Origin: CBDDHT01 sp965228615
GTDB taxonomy: Bacteria > Pseudomonadota > Alphaproteobacteria > Rhizobiales > Methyloligellaceae
Assembly: GCA_965228615.1 (NCBI GenBank)
Contig: CBDDHT010000004.1
Span: 2,356,001 to 2,420,000, forward strand
DNA: 64,000 nt
Direction of reading: 5' to 3'
Below, piece after piece: positions 1-8,214 of the stretch. The notes beneath the pieces are model-generated. The model worked only from the letters and a program-made list of their open reading frames with translations. It searched no databases and had not been told where the DNA came from. Positions within the stretch are counted from its first letter, which is position 1, and the number at the start of each line of letters is the position of its first letter. A program made the translations under genes and the position numbers.

Positions 1-28
1 GCTCGCGCTCTCGCCAAGGGAGCACCGA

Positions 29-253
29 CTAAGCCTCCGGAGCGGAGGCCTCCTCGGACTTGTGGAGCTCGGGCGTGTCGCGAACCTCCAGGATCACAAG
101 ACTGATCAGATATTCGATCATCTCGAGATTTTCCTCCCGTGCAATCTTGTGAGCTTGGGAAAGAAGCTCGAGCATCGTCTGACGCGTGTCATGTTCGATG
201 AACGAATTGCTCTCGCTCTGTTCGCCGAAGCCTGATCCGTTGCAGTAGGTCAT
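29..253 (-). CDS. Small hypothetical protein at the end of the quorum-sensing locus
   Basis: The product is 74 residues and begins MTYCNGSG. I chose the ATG at 253 because GAAGG lies about 9 bp upstream; the longer reading frame would run into the dioxygenase gene. The C-terminal half (about residues 28-62) is rich in Leu, Ile and Glu and looks like one or two amphipathic helices, followed by an acidic Ala/Glu tail. There is no signal peptide or membrane segment. It is the fourth minus-strand gene after luxR, luxI and the dioxygenase, with a 55-bp gap, so it is probably co-transcribed with them. I do not recognise the family. A small regulator or antiactivator partner is only a possibility from context. 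Confidence 0.6.
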   Translation of the reverse strand: MTYCNGSGFGEQSESNSFIEHDTRQTMLELLSQAHKIAREENLEMIEYLISLVILEVRDTPELHKSEEASAPEA

Positions 254-308
254 CGCTAATCGCCTTCGCTCAATGGGCATTCGCGGCTTGTTGGCTGATC
301 GCCCAGCC

Positions 309-1283
309 TCACGCCGCTTCCTTCTCGGTTCGACGCGTCCACACGACCGGAAAATCCGGACCGGACAATGGATCCCCATCTTTCAACTGATGGGTATGAT
401 GAAGCTGTTTGGGAGCCCACGGCCGCTTGCAGTAGCGGATGTCGTCTCCACAATAGCGAAGCGACGCGGCCCTGCGAACCTGATAGCGGCTCGTATTGCC
501 GCCGGTGCCGTGGACGGTCCGATAGTGATGCACAATGACATCGCCAGGCTCCACGTCGAAGTGGACGATGTCATAGTCATCCAGATTGCCTTCGATGTCC
601 GGCAGCGGTTCGCCTTCAGCGCCGGGGAGAGGTGCCTGCGAAACGAAGACATTGGGCTGATAGAGCGTGCCATCGCGGTGGGAGCCACGCACATACATCA
701 TGGCGCCGTTTTCGAGCGTGACCGGATCGACGGGGACCCATAGCACGCAGCATTGATCGCCATCGATTTCGAAATAGGTGGCATCCTGATGAAACGCCGT
801 GCGCTCGCGCGTTCCAGGCTCCTTGACGAATACCTGATCGCCAAAGAAGTTGACCTGGTCGGCATTCAGCAAGCCTGACGCAATTTCGCGTGCCGGACCA
901 CTAATCGCAAACCGGCGGAACGGCTTGAGGCGGGAGGCGATACCTGTATCGAGAAGGAAGCTGCCCTCCTTGCCGGACTTGTCGGCATTGTCGAACAGGA
1001 ATTCCTTACCCGTCGATTTGATATGCTCCATGATCGAGGCAACGTCGTGCTGACCGTCGCTCTCGGCTTCGAGCAGTGCATCGTTGCTAAGCTCACCTGC
1101 GCGGGTTAGCGCACTCAAATCATAACCACTTGGGCTTTCGCCCATGGTCGTCACGGCATCATCAATGGTACGCCGAAGCGTGTTCACAGATGCCAGATCC
1201 AAAATACCTCGGAGCAAAACAACACCGGATTGATGGTAGGCTGCGACTTCGTCCGGCGTGATCGGTCGTGCGAGTTTACTCAT
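309..1283 (-). CDS. Phytanoyl-CoA dioxygenase (PhyH) family protein
   Basis: The 324-residue product is a non-haem Fe(II)/2-oxoglutarate oxygenase of the PhyH family. The iron triad is visible as H165-x-D167 (FHQDATYF) with distal H258 (TVHGTGGN), and R270/R271 sits where the 2-oxoglutarate carboxylate is usually bound. Members hydroxylate acyl chains or small metabolites and are cytoplasmic. The ATG at 1283 has AGGA 6 bp upstream, which rules out the longer start. The gene lies 45 bp downstream of luxI in the same direction, so it is probably part of the quorum-sensing operon. Its substrate may be the signal, the signal's acyl precursor, or an unrelated metabolite; the sequence does not decide. 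Confidence 0.85.
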   Translation of the reverse strand: MSKLARPITPDEVAAYHQSGVVLLRGILDLASVNTLRRTIDDAVTTMGESPSGYDLSALTRAGELSNDALLEAESDGQHDVASIMEHIKSTGKEFLFDNADKSGKEGSFLLDTGIASRLKPFRRFAISGPAREIASGLLNADQVNFFGDQVFVKEPGTRERTAFHQDATYFEIDGDQCCVLWVPVDPVTLENGAMMYVRGSHRDGTLYQPNVFVSQAPLPGAEGEPLPDIEGNLDDYDIVHFDVEPGDVIVHHYRTVHGTGGNTSRYQVRRAASLRYCGDDIRYCKRPWAPKQLHHTHQLKDGDPLSGPDFPVVWTRRTEKEAA

Positions 1284-1328
1284 TACAATTCCTCTCAAAC
1301 TGATCTCGGTTGCTTGTCATTGGACTTT

Positions 1329-1997
1329 TCAATGACGAACGACTATCGATGCGTCGTCGCCGGTCAGACCCGGTGGCATGCCGCCCAAGTGAGGGGCGAG
1401 TCCGCCATATGCGACGATGTCGCTCAGAACCTCGACATTCACCGGCCAACGAATGGCCATGCACTCGCCTCCGCCGGGCGCCGTGCGTCCACCGCCATAC
1501 GGCGATGAGAGACCAAGCGGAATCGTTTGCGGCGTCATCTCGACAAAACTCGATAGTGTTGCCGTATCGATTACGGTCTGGATGAATTGTGCATCTCGCT
1601 TGAGTGCCCAACGCAGCATTTCACTGAGAAGGCGTGCCTTGGCAGCGCGGTTGTTTTGTCGGTTCTTTTTTTGCGGCAACACGATGTAGCGTGTCGCTTC
1701 ATAGATACCCGGCCCTCTTGGCGACATGCCATTCTCGACGAGGTGCGGGAAATAGTCGGCAAGCAATGAATATTCCTCTGTTGGGGTCAGCCGAACGGAC
1801 CCTTCAATGACGTCGTCTTCGTTGATGTCCAAGAAATAGGTTGTTTCATCGACATCATATTGATCGATCTCGCGGCCGTTCACGGTCGGCAAGGACCAGC
1901 CGCGACCCGTCACGAAAATCTCGTGACGCATCCGAAAGACCTTGTCGAAATAGTCCGTATTAGCGGGCCGCTCACTCCCTTGAAGCGTAATGACCAT
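1329..1997 (-). CDS. luxI: Acyl-homoserine-lactone synthase, LuxI family
   Basis: The 222-residue protein makes an N-acyl-homoserine lactone from S-adenosylmethionine and an acyl donor. The LuxI invariants are present at canonical positions: R24, F28, W34, E43, D45, D48, R69, E100 and R103, including the RMRHEIFV and EATRY blocks. The C-terminal part is longer than in typical LuxI and is rich in Gly and Pro (GGGRTAPGGG, about residues 168-177). TAGGAG lies 9 bp before the ATG. luxR lies just upstream in the same orientation. Whether the donor is acyl-ACP, acyl-CoA or aryl-CoA cannot be read from the sequence. Confidence 0.95.
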   Translation of the reverse strand: MVITLQGSERPANTDYFDKVFRMRHEIFVTGRGWSLPTVNGREIDQYDVDETTYFLDINEDDVIEGSVRLTPTEEYSLLADYFPHLVENGMSPRGPGIYEATRYIVLPQKKNRQNNRAAKARLLSEMLRWALKRDAQFIQTVIDTATLSSFVEMTPQTIPLGLSSPYGGGRTAPGGGECMAIRWPVNVEVLSDIVAYGGLAPHLGGMPPGLTGDDASIVVRH

Positions 1998-2062
1998 CAG
2001 AACTTACTCCTAACTGACAGATAGCCAGTGAGCATGATCTGCGGCCCGCTCGCGCGAGGGTA

Positions 2063-2078
2063 TCCTAATTTCCTAGGA
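2063..2078. promoter_or_regulatory. Candidate lux box upstream of luxI
   Basis: The intergenic stretch between luxR and luxI holds the dyad TCCTA-N6-TAGGA, 66-81 bp before the luxI start. This is the place where a LuxR-type activator would bind near -42. A separate 10-bp palindrome, CTCGCGCGAG, lies at 2049-2058. The dyad is short and no second copy was found, so this is a weak call. Confidence 0.35.
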
Positions 2079-2100
2079 GAGACCTGTTAATTTGCTGGAA

Positions 2101-2841
2101 TTAAAGAGAAATTTCGCCAAACCGGATCGCCTGTACGATCGCGTAGGTACGCTTGAACGCATCGAGCTTAAGTTTGGCATTCTCCACATGCGACGTAACG
2201 GTCGTCGTCGATATGGAAAGGATATCCGCAATCTCGTCGTCAGTCTTGCCAGCTGCAACCCAGTGCATGATCTCCCGCTCGCGGGGTGTCAAAGGGGTAC
2301 GTGTCTGCGCCCGTTCACGGCGGACCAGAGCCCGGCGCAACGCCTGATAACCGTATATACCGATAATCTCAAGTGCGGATCGCGCACGCGGCGTCAGATT
2401 TGGATCGCGACCGCATGGACTGACGAGTGCGATCGAGCCCGAGGCCGACATGATGGGGACAATGAATCCTTCACGGACATCGAAGTCGCGTGCTTCGTCC
2501 ATGATCCTGATCTCGGATTTTGATAGATTCCGTGTGTCGCGAACGTCGCTCCAGGAGAAGGCATCCGTGTTTCTACGCAGTTCGGTGATCACCGGATCGT
2601 AGAGGATATGATTCTGCTCGACATAGTGGTCGACATAGTCAGCCGGACGATTGTTGAGCAATACGCCGTCGAGGGGCGACTCCCCGGGGCCCGGCATCGA
2701 CCACGTCGTCAGATACGTAAATCCAAACCATTCTAGCTCCGTGAGAAGCTCGCGACTGATGTCGTCGAACTCTCTCAGCGATTGCAAGCGCTCGACGAAA
2801 TCCAGCGCGCGCTTGGCATATTCGTCTTTTCCGAGGGCCAC
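2101..2841 (-). CDS. luxR: LuxR-family quorum-sensing transcriptional regulator
   Basis: The 246-residue product has an N-terminal autoinducer-binding domain (about 15-165) and a C-terminal LuxR-type helix-turn-helix (about 183-228; LTPREREIMHWVAAGKTDDEIA). Ligand-pocket landmarks line up with TraR: Y73, D82, P83, W97 and G125 are all present. The position of TraR W57 is Y69 here (PADYVDHY). The start is GTG at 2841, with GGAG 7 bp upstream. It is followed by luxI on the same strand, so it is the likely activator of that gene. DNA binding is expected to depend on the cognate acyl- or aryl-homoserine lactone. Confidence 0.93.
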   Translation of the reverse strand: MALGKDEYAKRALDFVERLQSLREFDDISRELLTELEWFGFTYLTTWSMPGPGESPLDGVLLNNRPADYVDHYVEQNHILYDPVITELRRNTDAFSWSDVRDTRNLSKSEIRIMDEARDFDVREGFIVPIMSASGSIALVSPCGRDPNLTPRARSALEIIGIYGYQALRRALVRRERAQTRTPLTPREREIMHWVAAGKTDDEIADILSISTTTVTSHVENAKLKLDAFKRTYAIVQAIRFGEISL

Positions 2842-3147
2842 CTAGTCTCTCCAATGCAACGGCCATGGATTACTCGGTCAGTGCCAAAACACATTGAACC
2901 GTGGAGTACGCAAGTCTACCAACATAGTGTGAGCTACTCAAAACATTGCCCGATTTTTAATCAGGACTGCAAGTCGTAACTGTCTTCTACACATGTGGCT
3001 GGACCGTATTCCCGTCCGGATTTCACTGTGTGACAATTACCACACGGCCAAGAAATGTCTCTCATATAGGGGCGATTTCGCCGGTCATGTCCCGTCAATT
3101 CAGTCAAACTGATGTGTTTTCCGTTAGTGCGTACCGGTGAATTGACA
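2842..3147. other. Divergent intergenic region between luxR and the outer-membrane gene
   Basis: About 306 bp without a convincing gene, holding the promoters of the divergent luxR and MetA-family genes. The dyad GTGTG-N8-CACAC at 3028-3045 is the only clear symmetric element and could be an operator for the outer-membrane gene. No lux-box-like match to the luxI upstream dyad was seen. Confidence 0.5.
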
Positions 3148-4107
3148 ATGCATTTTAGTAAAATCAATCGGCGATCCGGTGGTCTTTGGCGAATTCTCAG
3201 CTTGCTCCTGTTCGCCGCAACGCTTCTTGCATTCACATCCCCCCTACGGGCGGCGGAACGCGGTTTCAGCAACTATATTCCAGGCACTTATGGTGACATT
3301 GGCTTGGCCTTGGCGCCGGCTAAAGGGGTTTATGTCCGCAACAACACATTCAGCTATACGGCCGATCGAAAGCAAAAGATCGGCCAGGGCGAGGCCCGCG
3401 TCAGCGTCGATGCTCTCGTCGACTATGCAACCATGGCTTTCGTCACGGATCGCCGCATCTTTGGAGCACGCCTAGCCACAGTTCTCGGAATACCCATCGT
3501 TGACTCGACGGTACGTACTCGCGAGACGCAGGGCGGCACAACGACGATTGCAAAAGACAGCCGCTATGCCGTCGGCGATCTTTTTATAACCCCTGTCTCT
3601 CTTCTCTGGCAGGCAGGCGATTTCCATTTCAATCTCTACGAATATATCGTCACGCCGAGCGGCGCGTTCGATGCGCCCAGATCGGCAAATGGCGGCTTTG
3701 GATATTGGAGCTTCCAATCGGTATTTGCGACAACCTATCGCAATCCGGATCACAAGCTTGAGGCATCGCTCCTACTCGGACACGCCTACAACCTCGAAAA
3801 TCCCGAGACAGACTATCAATCGGGCCAGGAGATTTTCGTGGAGTATATGGTCAACCGTAGCTTATCGCGATCGGTTTCCGTCGGCATCCATGGATATGCT
3901 TACGACCAAATTACAGGAGACAGCGGTGACGGCGCTGTTTTTGGATCATTCTCAGGAGAAGCTGCTGGAATTGGCCCGGCGATCGCATGGACGCCCTCCA
4001 AGCGAAAGGGCGACGTGACATTCATCGCCAAATGGCTGCATGAGTTCCACGCCGTCAACCGGTTCAAGGGAGACTTTCTGACAGCGAGCTTTGTGCTGAA
4101 ATTCTAA
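3148..4107 (+). CDS. Outer-membrane MetA/SphA (phenol-degradation) family protein
   Basis: The 319-residue protein has a cleavable signal peptide (hydrophobic stretch LWRILSLLLFAATLLAFTSPL, then AERGF). It continues with alternating aromatic and hydrophobic residues typical of an outer-membrane beta barrel and ends in FVLKF, with the terminal Phe that barrel proteins favour. GFSNYIPGTYGD and GYWSFQSVFATTYRNP resemble the MetA-pathway phenol-degradation (SphA-like) family, which takes up or senses hydrophobic compounds. The start at 3148 is preceded by GGTGA at 7 bp, so the upstream ATG at 3112 is less likely. It stands alone and its ligand is unknown. Release or uptake of a hydrophobic signal is speculative. 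Confidence 0.75.
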   Translation: MHFSKINRRSGGLWRILSLLLFAATLLAFTSPLRAAERGFSNYIPGTYGDIGLALAPAKGVYVRNNTFSYTADRKQKIGQGEARVSVDALVDYATMAFVTDRRIFGARLATVLGIPIVDSTVRTRETQGGTTTIAKDSRYAVGDLFITPVSLLWQAGDFHFNLYEYIVTPSGAFDAPRSANGGFGYWSFQSVFATTYRNPDHKLEASLLLGHAYNLENPETDYQSGQEIFVEYMVNRSLSRSVSVGIHGYAYDQITGDSGDGAVFGSFSGEAAGIGPAIAWTPSKRKGDVTFIAKWLHEFHAVNRFKGDFLTASFVLKF

Positions 4108-4165
4108 CGCGTGAGTCCCGAAGTGGAGTCAGCTCGCAGTCAGGCAATTCACAGTCGCAAGCGCG

Positions 4166-5623
4166 CTACCAGCGCATATTGATATTCTTGATTCGCGTGT
4201 AGCTCAGGAGTTCATCGAAGCACTCTTCCTGCCCGATGCCGCTCTGTTTCCAGCCGCCATAGGGCACGCCGAGATAACGTCCCGATGAGTTGATCCAGAC
4301 ATATCCGGCCTCGACGCGTTCGGCAGTTTCCATCGCCTTTTCGAGATCATTGGTAATGATCGATGCGGTCAACCCGTACATGACGCCGTTCGCAATGTTG
4401 AGCATGTCGTCATAGTCGGACCAAGACATCACGGACAGGACCGGTCCGAAAATCTCCTCACGGGCAATCCGCATGTCCGGCGTCACATCGCCAAAGACTG
4501 TCGGCGCGATGAAGAAACCGTTCGATAGCTCATCAAGATCCGGTGCCTTCCCGCCAGTGAGCAAGCGCGCACCATCGGCGTTGCCTGCTTCGACATAATG
4601 CAGAACGCGGTCATACTGCGCCTGGGAAACGATCGGTCCCATCTCGGCTCCTTCGAGCCAAGGAAAGCCGATCGGTATCGCCTCGGCTGCGGCCACGAGA
4701 GCCTCTGTCATGGTCTCGCGTATCGAGTCATGGACAAGCACGCGTGACGTTGACGAACAGGATTGCCCTTGCCGGTTCATGTTCATGGCTTTGATCGTCT
4801 GGGCTGCGGCTTTCTCCGGATCGGCATCCGGAAAGATAATGATCGGGTTTTTTCCGCCAAGTTCAAACGATACTGTTTTGAGCCGATCGGCAGCCTCGCG
4901 TGCAATGATCCGGCCGGTCTCCACCGATCCAACGAAACCGATACGCTGTATGTCCTCATGGCGAACCAGAGCGGAGCCGGCTTCCGCACCGCCCGTGATG
5001 ACATTCACAACACCGGGCGGAAAGATCTCTTCGCAGATCTCTCCCAATCGAAGGCTGGAAAGTGGCGCCTGCTCCGGCCCCTTGATCACAACAGTGTTGC
5101 CGGCGGCCAGGGGGGCCGCCGCTTTCTCGGCGCAAAACCGGAATGGATGATTGAAGGGGTTGATCTTGCCGACAACGCCAAAGGGCTGGCGGCGCGTCAT
5201 ATTCAGATGGCGCGCTTCGCGCGAATAGGTCTCGCCTTTGATTTCGGTAACCAGCCCTGCGAAATACTTCAACGTGTCGGCGGTCCAAACCATGTCGCCG
5301 CGCATTCCGGACACGGCATTGCCGCTGTCGACGGCGTCAATCAAGGCCAGCTCGTCCTTGTGTTCCATAATAGCGTCGGCCAGCCTGACGAGATATCCGG
5401 CCCGTTCGACGACCGGCATACGCGACCAGTCTTCGAAGGCCTTCTTGCCTGCCTGTACCGCGCGGTCGACATCGGCTTCGCCGGCCATAGGAACTTCGCC
5501 CAACCGCTCGCGGTTCGAGGGATTGATCGTCTCCAGCGTCTTGCCGGTCTGGGCTTCGACCCATTCGCCGCCAATGTAGAGACCTTTCGGATCAACGCTC
5601 AACTTCGGGGATGGCGTCGTCAT
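4166..5623 (-). CDS. NAD(P)-dependent aldehyde dehydrogenase, candidate phosphonoacetaldehyde dehydrogenase
   Basis: The 485-residue enzyme has the full aldehyde dehydrogenase set: N158 (NPFNHPF), K181, E254 (FELGGKNP) and nucleophile C289 (GQSCSS). The downstream ATG at 5623 is used because AGGAG is 8 bp before it and only 2 bp before the upstream ATG at 5629. It follows phnA and a phosphonate-type alcohol dehydrogenase on the same strand, which suggests it oxidises phosphonoacetaldehyde to phosphonoacetate (the PhnY step). Its motifs look closer to betaine-aldehyde-type enzymes than to what I recall of rhizobial PhnY, so the substrate is inferred from context. Confidence 0.9.
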   Translation of the reverse strand: MTTPSPKLSVDPKGLYIGGEWVEAQTGKTLETINPSNRERLGEVPMAGEADVDRAVQAGKKAFEDWSRMPVVERAGYLVRLADAIMEHKDELALIDAVDSGNAVSGMRGDMVWTADTLKYFAGLVTEIKGETYSREARHLNMTRRQPFGVVGKINPFNHPFRFCAEKAAAPLAAGNTVVIKGPEQAPLSSLRLGEICEEIFPPGVVNVITGGAEAGSALVRHEDIQRIGFVGSVETGRIIAREAADRLKTVSFELGGKNPIIIFPDADPEKAAAQTIKAMNMNRQGQSCSSTSRVLVHDSIRETMTEALVAAAEAIPIGFPWLEGAEMGPIVSQAQYDRVLHYVEAGNADGARLLTGGKAPDLDELSNGFFIAPTVFGDVTPDMRIAREEIFGPVLSVMSWSDYDDMLNIANGVMYGLTASIITNDLEKAMETAERVEAGYVWINSSGRYLGVPYGGWKQSGIGQEECFDELLSYTRIKNINMRW

Positions 5624-5649
5624 GACCATAACTCCTAGATCAACCTGCC

Positions 5650-5669
5650 TTTGGTCGGAATCGACCAAA
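5650..5669. promoter_or_regulatory. Inverted repeat upstream of the aldehyde dehydrogenase
   Basis: Perfect 8-bp arms TTTGGTCG and CGACCAAA are separated by 4 bp, 27-46 bp before the start of the aldehyde dehydrogenase. It could be an operator, or a hairpin in the mRNA leader. No T-run follows. Confidence 0.45.
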
Positions 5670-5697
5670 AGCAGAAAAGTTGATCGATTCTACGCTG

Positions 5698-5741
5698 CTA
5701 GAGCAACTTATGTGCGTCCAAGCGGACGCACGTTGCTCTAG
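5698..5741. repeat. Dispersed hairpin element overlapping the stop of the alcohol dehydrogenase
   Basis: A 44-bp near-palindrome: CTAGAGCAAC at one end mirrors GTTGCTCTAG at the other, and GTGCGTCC pairs with GGACGCAC across a 4-nt loop. The stop codon of the alcohol dehydrogenase lies inside the outer arm. A diverged half copy is at 39566-39595, again at the end of a minus-strand gene, so this looks like a dispersed repeat family that can also end transcription. Confidence 0.6.
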
Positions 5742-6841
5742 GGAACGATTGCTGCCCGCAATACCGATCGCTCGGACGCCTTCTTGAAGGCTTCATCGAG
5801 TTGATCCAATCCGAATTTGGAATCCACAATCGACTTGAATGGAAAACGGTCGCGGTTCGCCATCACGAAATCCAGAGCCTGGATCAAATGGCGCGGGTGA
5901 TAGTTGTGGATGCCCTTAAGCGTGATCCACTTCTTGACCAGAACATTGGCATCGATCGTGACATTTGCATTCGGGTTGACGAGACCGCCGAGCGTATAGC
6001 GACCGCCGACGCGAAGCATAGCCAAGCCTGCAGGAACGACTTTCTCGCTTCCGCAGACTTCGATGACAACATCGGCACCGTCAGGCCGGCAAAGAGACCG
6101 AACCTTCTCGACGAGTTCCGATTCCGACATGGACGTGACATCGATCGTAACGTCGGCGCCAAACTTCTTGGCGACCTCCAACCGGTCCGACACAGCGTCC
6201 AGCCCGATAACCAGGCGCGCGCCGCGAGATTTTGCCATCGCGCAACCATAAAGGCCGAGCAAGCCCAGGCCTTGAACAACAACGGTATCGCCCATACCGA
6301 TCCCGGCCGCTTCAGTCACCGAGACCATGGTCGCGACACCGCAGTTGATCGGCGTTGCTTCCTCGTCGCTTAGCTCGTCCGGGAGCTTCAGGATTCCGGT
6401 GCCAGGCACCACATAGCAATATTCGGCAAATCCGCCGAGCAGATGTGGGTCGGTCTCCACCAGGTCGTGGCCATATTTGCGCACGCCAGGGGACTTTTGC
6501 GGCATATCGTGGATGTCGCGATAGTAGGACGGGCCATCGTAGAAATACTCGGTCCAGGTGATGCGATCGCCGACGGCGAGCGGGTCGCCACGCATGTCGT
6601 GGGTAATATTCCCGCCCAACTTTTCGACGACGCCAATGATTTCATGGCCGAGGATACCAGGACAGGGATTAGGCCTGTGCCCTTCATAAGAGTGTATGTC
6701 GGAGCGGCAGATTGTCGACATGGTGATACGCACGAACGCTTCGTTTGCGTCCACATCACGAACCGGGAGGTCGCGTATGGCGAAGGGTGTGTTCGGCGCG
6801 TCGTAAACGGCAGCACGGGCCGTACGCGATTCAACTGTCAT
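5738..6841 (-). CDS. Medium-chain alcohol dehydrogenase associated with phosphonate catabolism
   Basis: The 367-residue MDR enzyme keeps the catalytic zinc ligands C45 (TICRSD) and H66-E67 (GHE) and the NAD(P) motif GLGLLG near residues 190-195. Sequence blocks such as GDRITW and KYGHD fit the phosphonate-associated alcohol dehydrogenase family (TIGR03366 type). The four cysteines that normally hold the structural zinc are absent from the lobe at about 95-125, which reads TEYFYDGPSYYRD. It lies 13 bp downstream of phnA and is surely co-transcribed. Its reaction in the pathway is not established; it may interconvert phosphonoacetaldehyde and an alcohol or act on a hydroxyphosphonate. Confidence 0.88.
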   Translation of the reverse strand: MTVESRTARAAVYDAPNTPFAIRDLPVRDVDANEAFVRITMSTICRSDIHSYEGHRPNPCPGILGHEIIGVVEKLGGNITHDMRGDPLAVGDRITWTEYFYDGPSYYRDIHDMPQKSPGVRKYGHDLVETDPHLLGGFAEYCYVVPGTGILKLPDELSDEEATPINCGVATMVSVTEAAGIGMGDTVVVQGLGLLGLYGCAMAKSRGARLVIGLDAVSDRLEVAKKFGADVTIDVTSMSESELVEKVRSLCRPDGADVVIEVCGSEKVVPAGLAMLRVGGRYTLGGLVNPNANVTIDANVLVKKWITLKGIHNYHPRHLIQALDFVMANRDRFPFKSIVDSKFGLDQLDEAFKKASERSVLRAAIVP

Positions 6842-6854
6842 GATGGTTCCGTCC

Positions 6855-8114
6855 TCAGACCGTGCCGTTCACGGCATAGTCAAAGATCTGATAATTGTTG
6901 ATGGTTCCCGCAGATGCCTTGGCCGCATAGTCGGCATTCAAGGGCTTGCTCAACACGAAAGGCACATCGCGTTCCGAGACGCCGCCATGGGTCCTGAGCC
7001 GCTCGCCATTGAGCCCTTCGAGATCGTGATCTTCACGGGCAGCGCCCAGGCAATAGTTCTCACTACTGATCACCACGGCATCCGCTTCGACATCGTAAGG
7101 CAGGTCGAATGTCGTTGAGGCCTCATTGCGGTTCAGCACGGTCTCGATACCCTCGATGGGCCGAATGAACTCGATAACCTCGTCAGCCGACGTATCGTTG
7201 AAGCAATGGACGCGAACGAATCCGCCAAGGGCGCCATGGTGACCGACGAAAGCGTCTGTGATCGGGCAAATCACTTTTGTATTTCCGGCCCCGAACCGCT
7301 CGTCCAACCGGTCCTGCAGGAAAATAATGTTGTATTCGCCCGCAGCGTCGCACTTGTCCTTCATGCCATGATCAGCGACAAGGCCGACGATCGCCCCCAT
7401 GGATTCCAGTGTCGCAAAGCGATCGTCGAGCGCCTTGTAGAAGGCCAGGGCCTGGGGATGGTCCGGCGCATACTTATGCTGCACATAGTCGGTCAGCGAT
7501 AGGTACAGAAGCCCGGGCTTTGGATCCGTTTCCAGAAGTTTGATACCGGCATCCAGAACAAACAGCGAGAGCTCCTCCGAGTACATGTCCGGCAGTGGGC
7601 GGCCCATCTTGCCGAGAATGTTCTCGATTCCGTTCTCTTCCATTGTGCAGCTATCAGCATTCTGCGAAGAGAAACAGATGCTGCCGCCGGCGATATTCAA
7701 ATCCTTGCCAAGCTGCTTGCGAAGCTTGTCCTTGGCGGTAATGACGACAACCTTCACGCCGTTGTGCGAGTAGACGTCGAAGATCGTTCGTGCCCGCATC
7801 AGTTCCGGCCCTGTCATGACAACGGCTTCGCCAGTGTTCCGGTCGAGATAGAAGTTGCCGGAGATCCCGTGCACTTTTGGCGGGCTCCCGGTTGCGATTG
7901 AGATATTGTTCGGGCAGGTGAAGCTCGGAATGACGCAGTGTGCGACACTGTTAAACCCCTCCTCCATGAAACGCTGGGTGTTGGGAATGACGCCGGCACG
8001 CGCTGCGGCGTCGAAATATTCAGGATCGCTGCCGTCAATGCAGACCACGGCGACAGGTTGACTGGGCAAACGATAGGTGACGCCGTTGACTTCAACTGCA
8101 GACGAATCCGACAT
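6855..8114 (-). CDS. phnA: Phosphonoacetate hydrolase PhnA
   Basis: The 419-residue alkaline-phosphatase-superfamily enzyme cleaves the C-P bond of phosphonoacetate to acetate and phosphate. The residues expected for two-metal catalysis are all present and line up with Sinorhizobium PhnA: D27 (CIDGSDP), nucleophile T66 (PSFTCPNN), D209/H213 (TDYVQH), D248/H249 (ADHG) and H376 (RTHGG). GGAG lies 7 bp before the ATG. It is the first gene of the minus-strand operon phnA, alcohol dehydrogenase, aldehyde dehydrogenase, and is divergent from a LysR gene, its likely regulator. It supplies the final step of the aminoethylphosphonate route when PhnX is absent. Confidence 0.95.
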   Translation of the reverse strand: MSDSSAVEVNGVTYRLPSQPVAVVCIDGSDPEYFDAAARAGVIPNTQRFMEEGFNSVAHCVIPSFTCPNNISIATGSPPKVHGISGNFYLDRNTGEAVVMTGPELMRARTIFDVYSHNGVKVVVITAKDKLRKQLGKDLNIAGGSICFSSQNADSCTMEENGIENILGKMGRPLPDMYSEELSLFVLDAGIKLLETDPKPGLLYLSLTDYVQHKYAPDHPQALAFYKALDDRFATLESMGAIVGLVADHGMKDKCDAAGEYNIIFLQDRLDERFGAGNTKVICPITDAFVGHHGALGGFVRVHCFNDTSADEVIEFIRPIEGIETVLNRNEASTTFDLPYDVEADAVVISSENYCLGAAREDHDLEGLNGERLRTHGGVSERDVPFVLSKPLNADYAAKASAGTINNYQIFDYAVNGTV

Positions 8115-8202
8115 AACTTTGCTCCGGTGTAGTGGGCTCTCTCTTGCGCTTTGATAGCACTCGGAATACTATTGGCAAAATTCGAAATTCCTGCTCCGCT
8201 AT

Positions 8203-8214
8203 CGATTTGATCAA
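8203..8214. promoter_or_regulatory. Candidate LysR operator shared with the phnW promoter
   Basis: The 12-mer CGATTTGATCAA lies between the divergent phnA and LysR genes, touching the LysR start codon. Its exact reverse complement is present upstream of phnW at 17469-17480. No good Shine-Dalgarno precedes the LysR ATG, so autoregulation by occupying the start region is plausible. Confidence 0.55.

Noticed and set aside
4763..5638. A 291-codon plus-strand frame over the aldehyde dehydrogenase.
   Set aside because: It lies wholly opposite a gene with all catalytic motifs and shows no domain or ribosome site.
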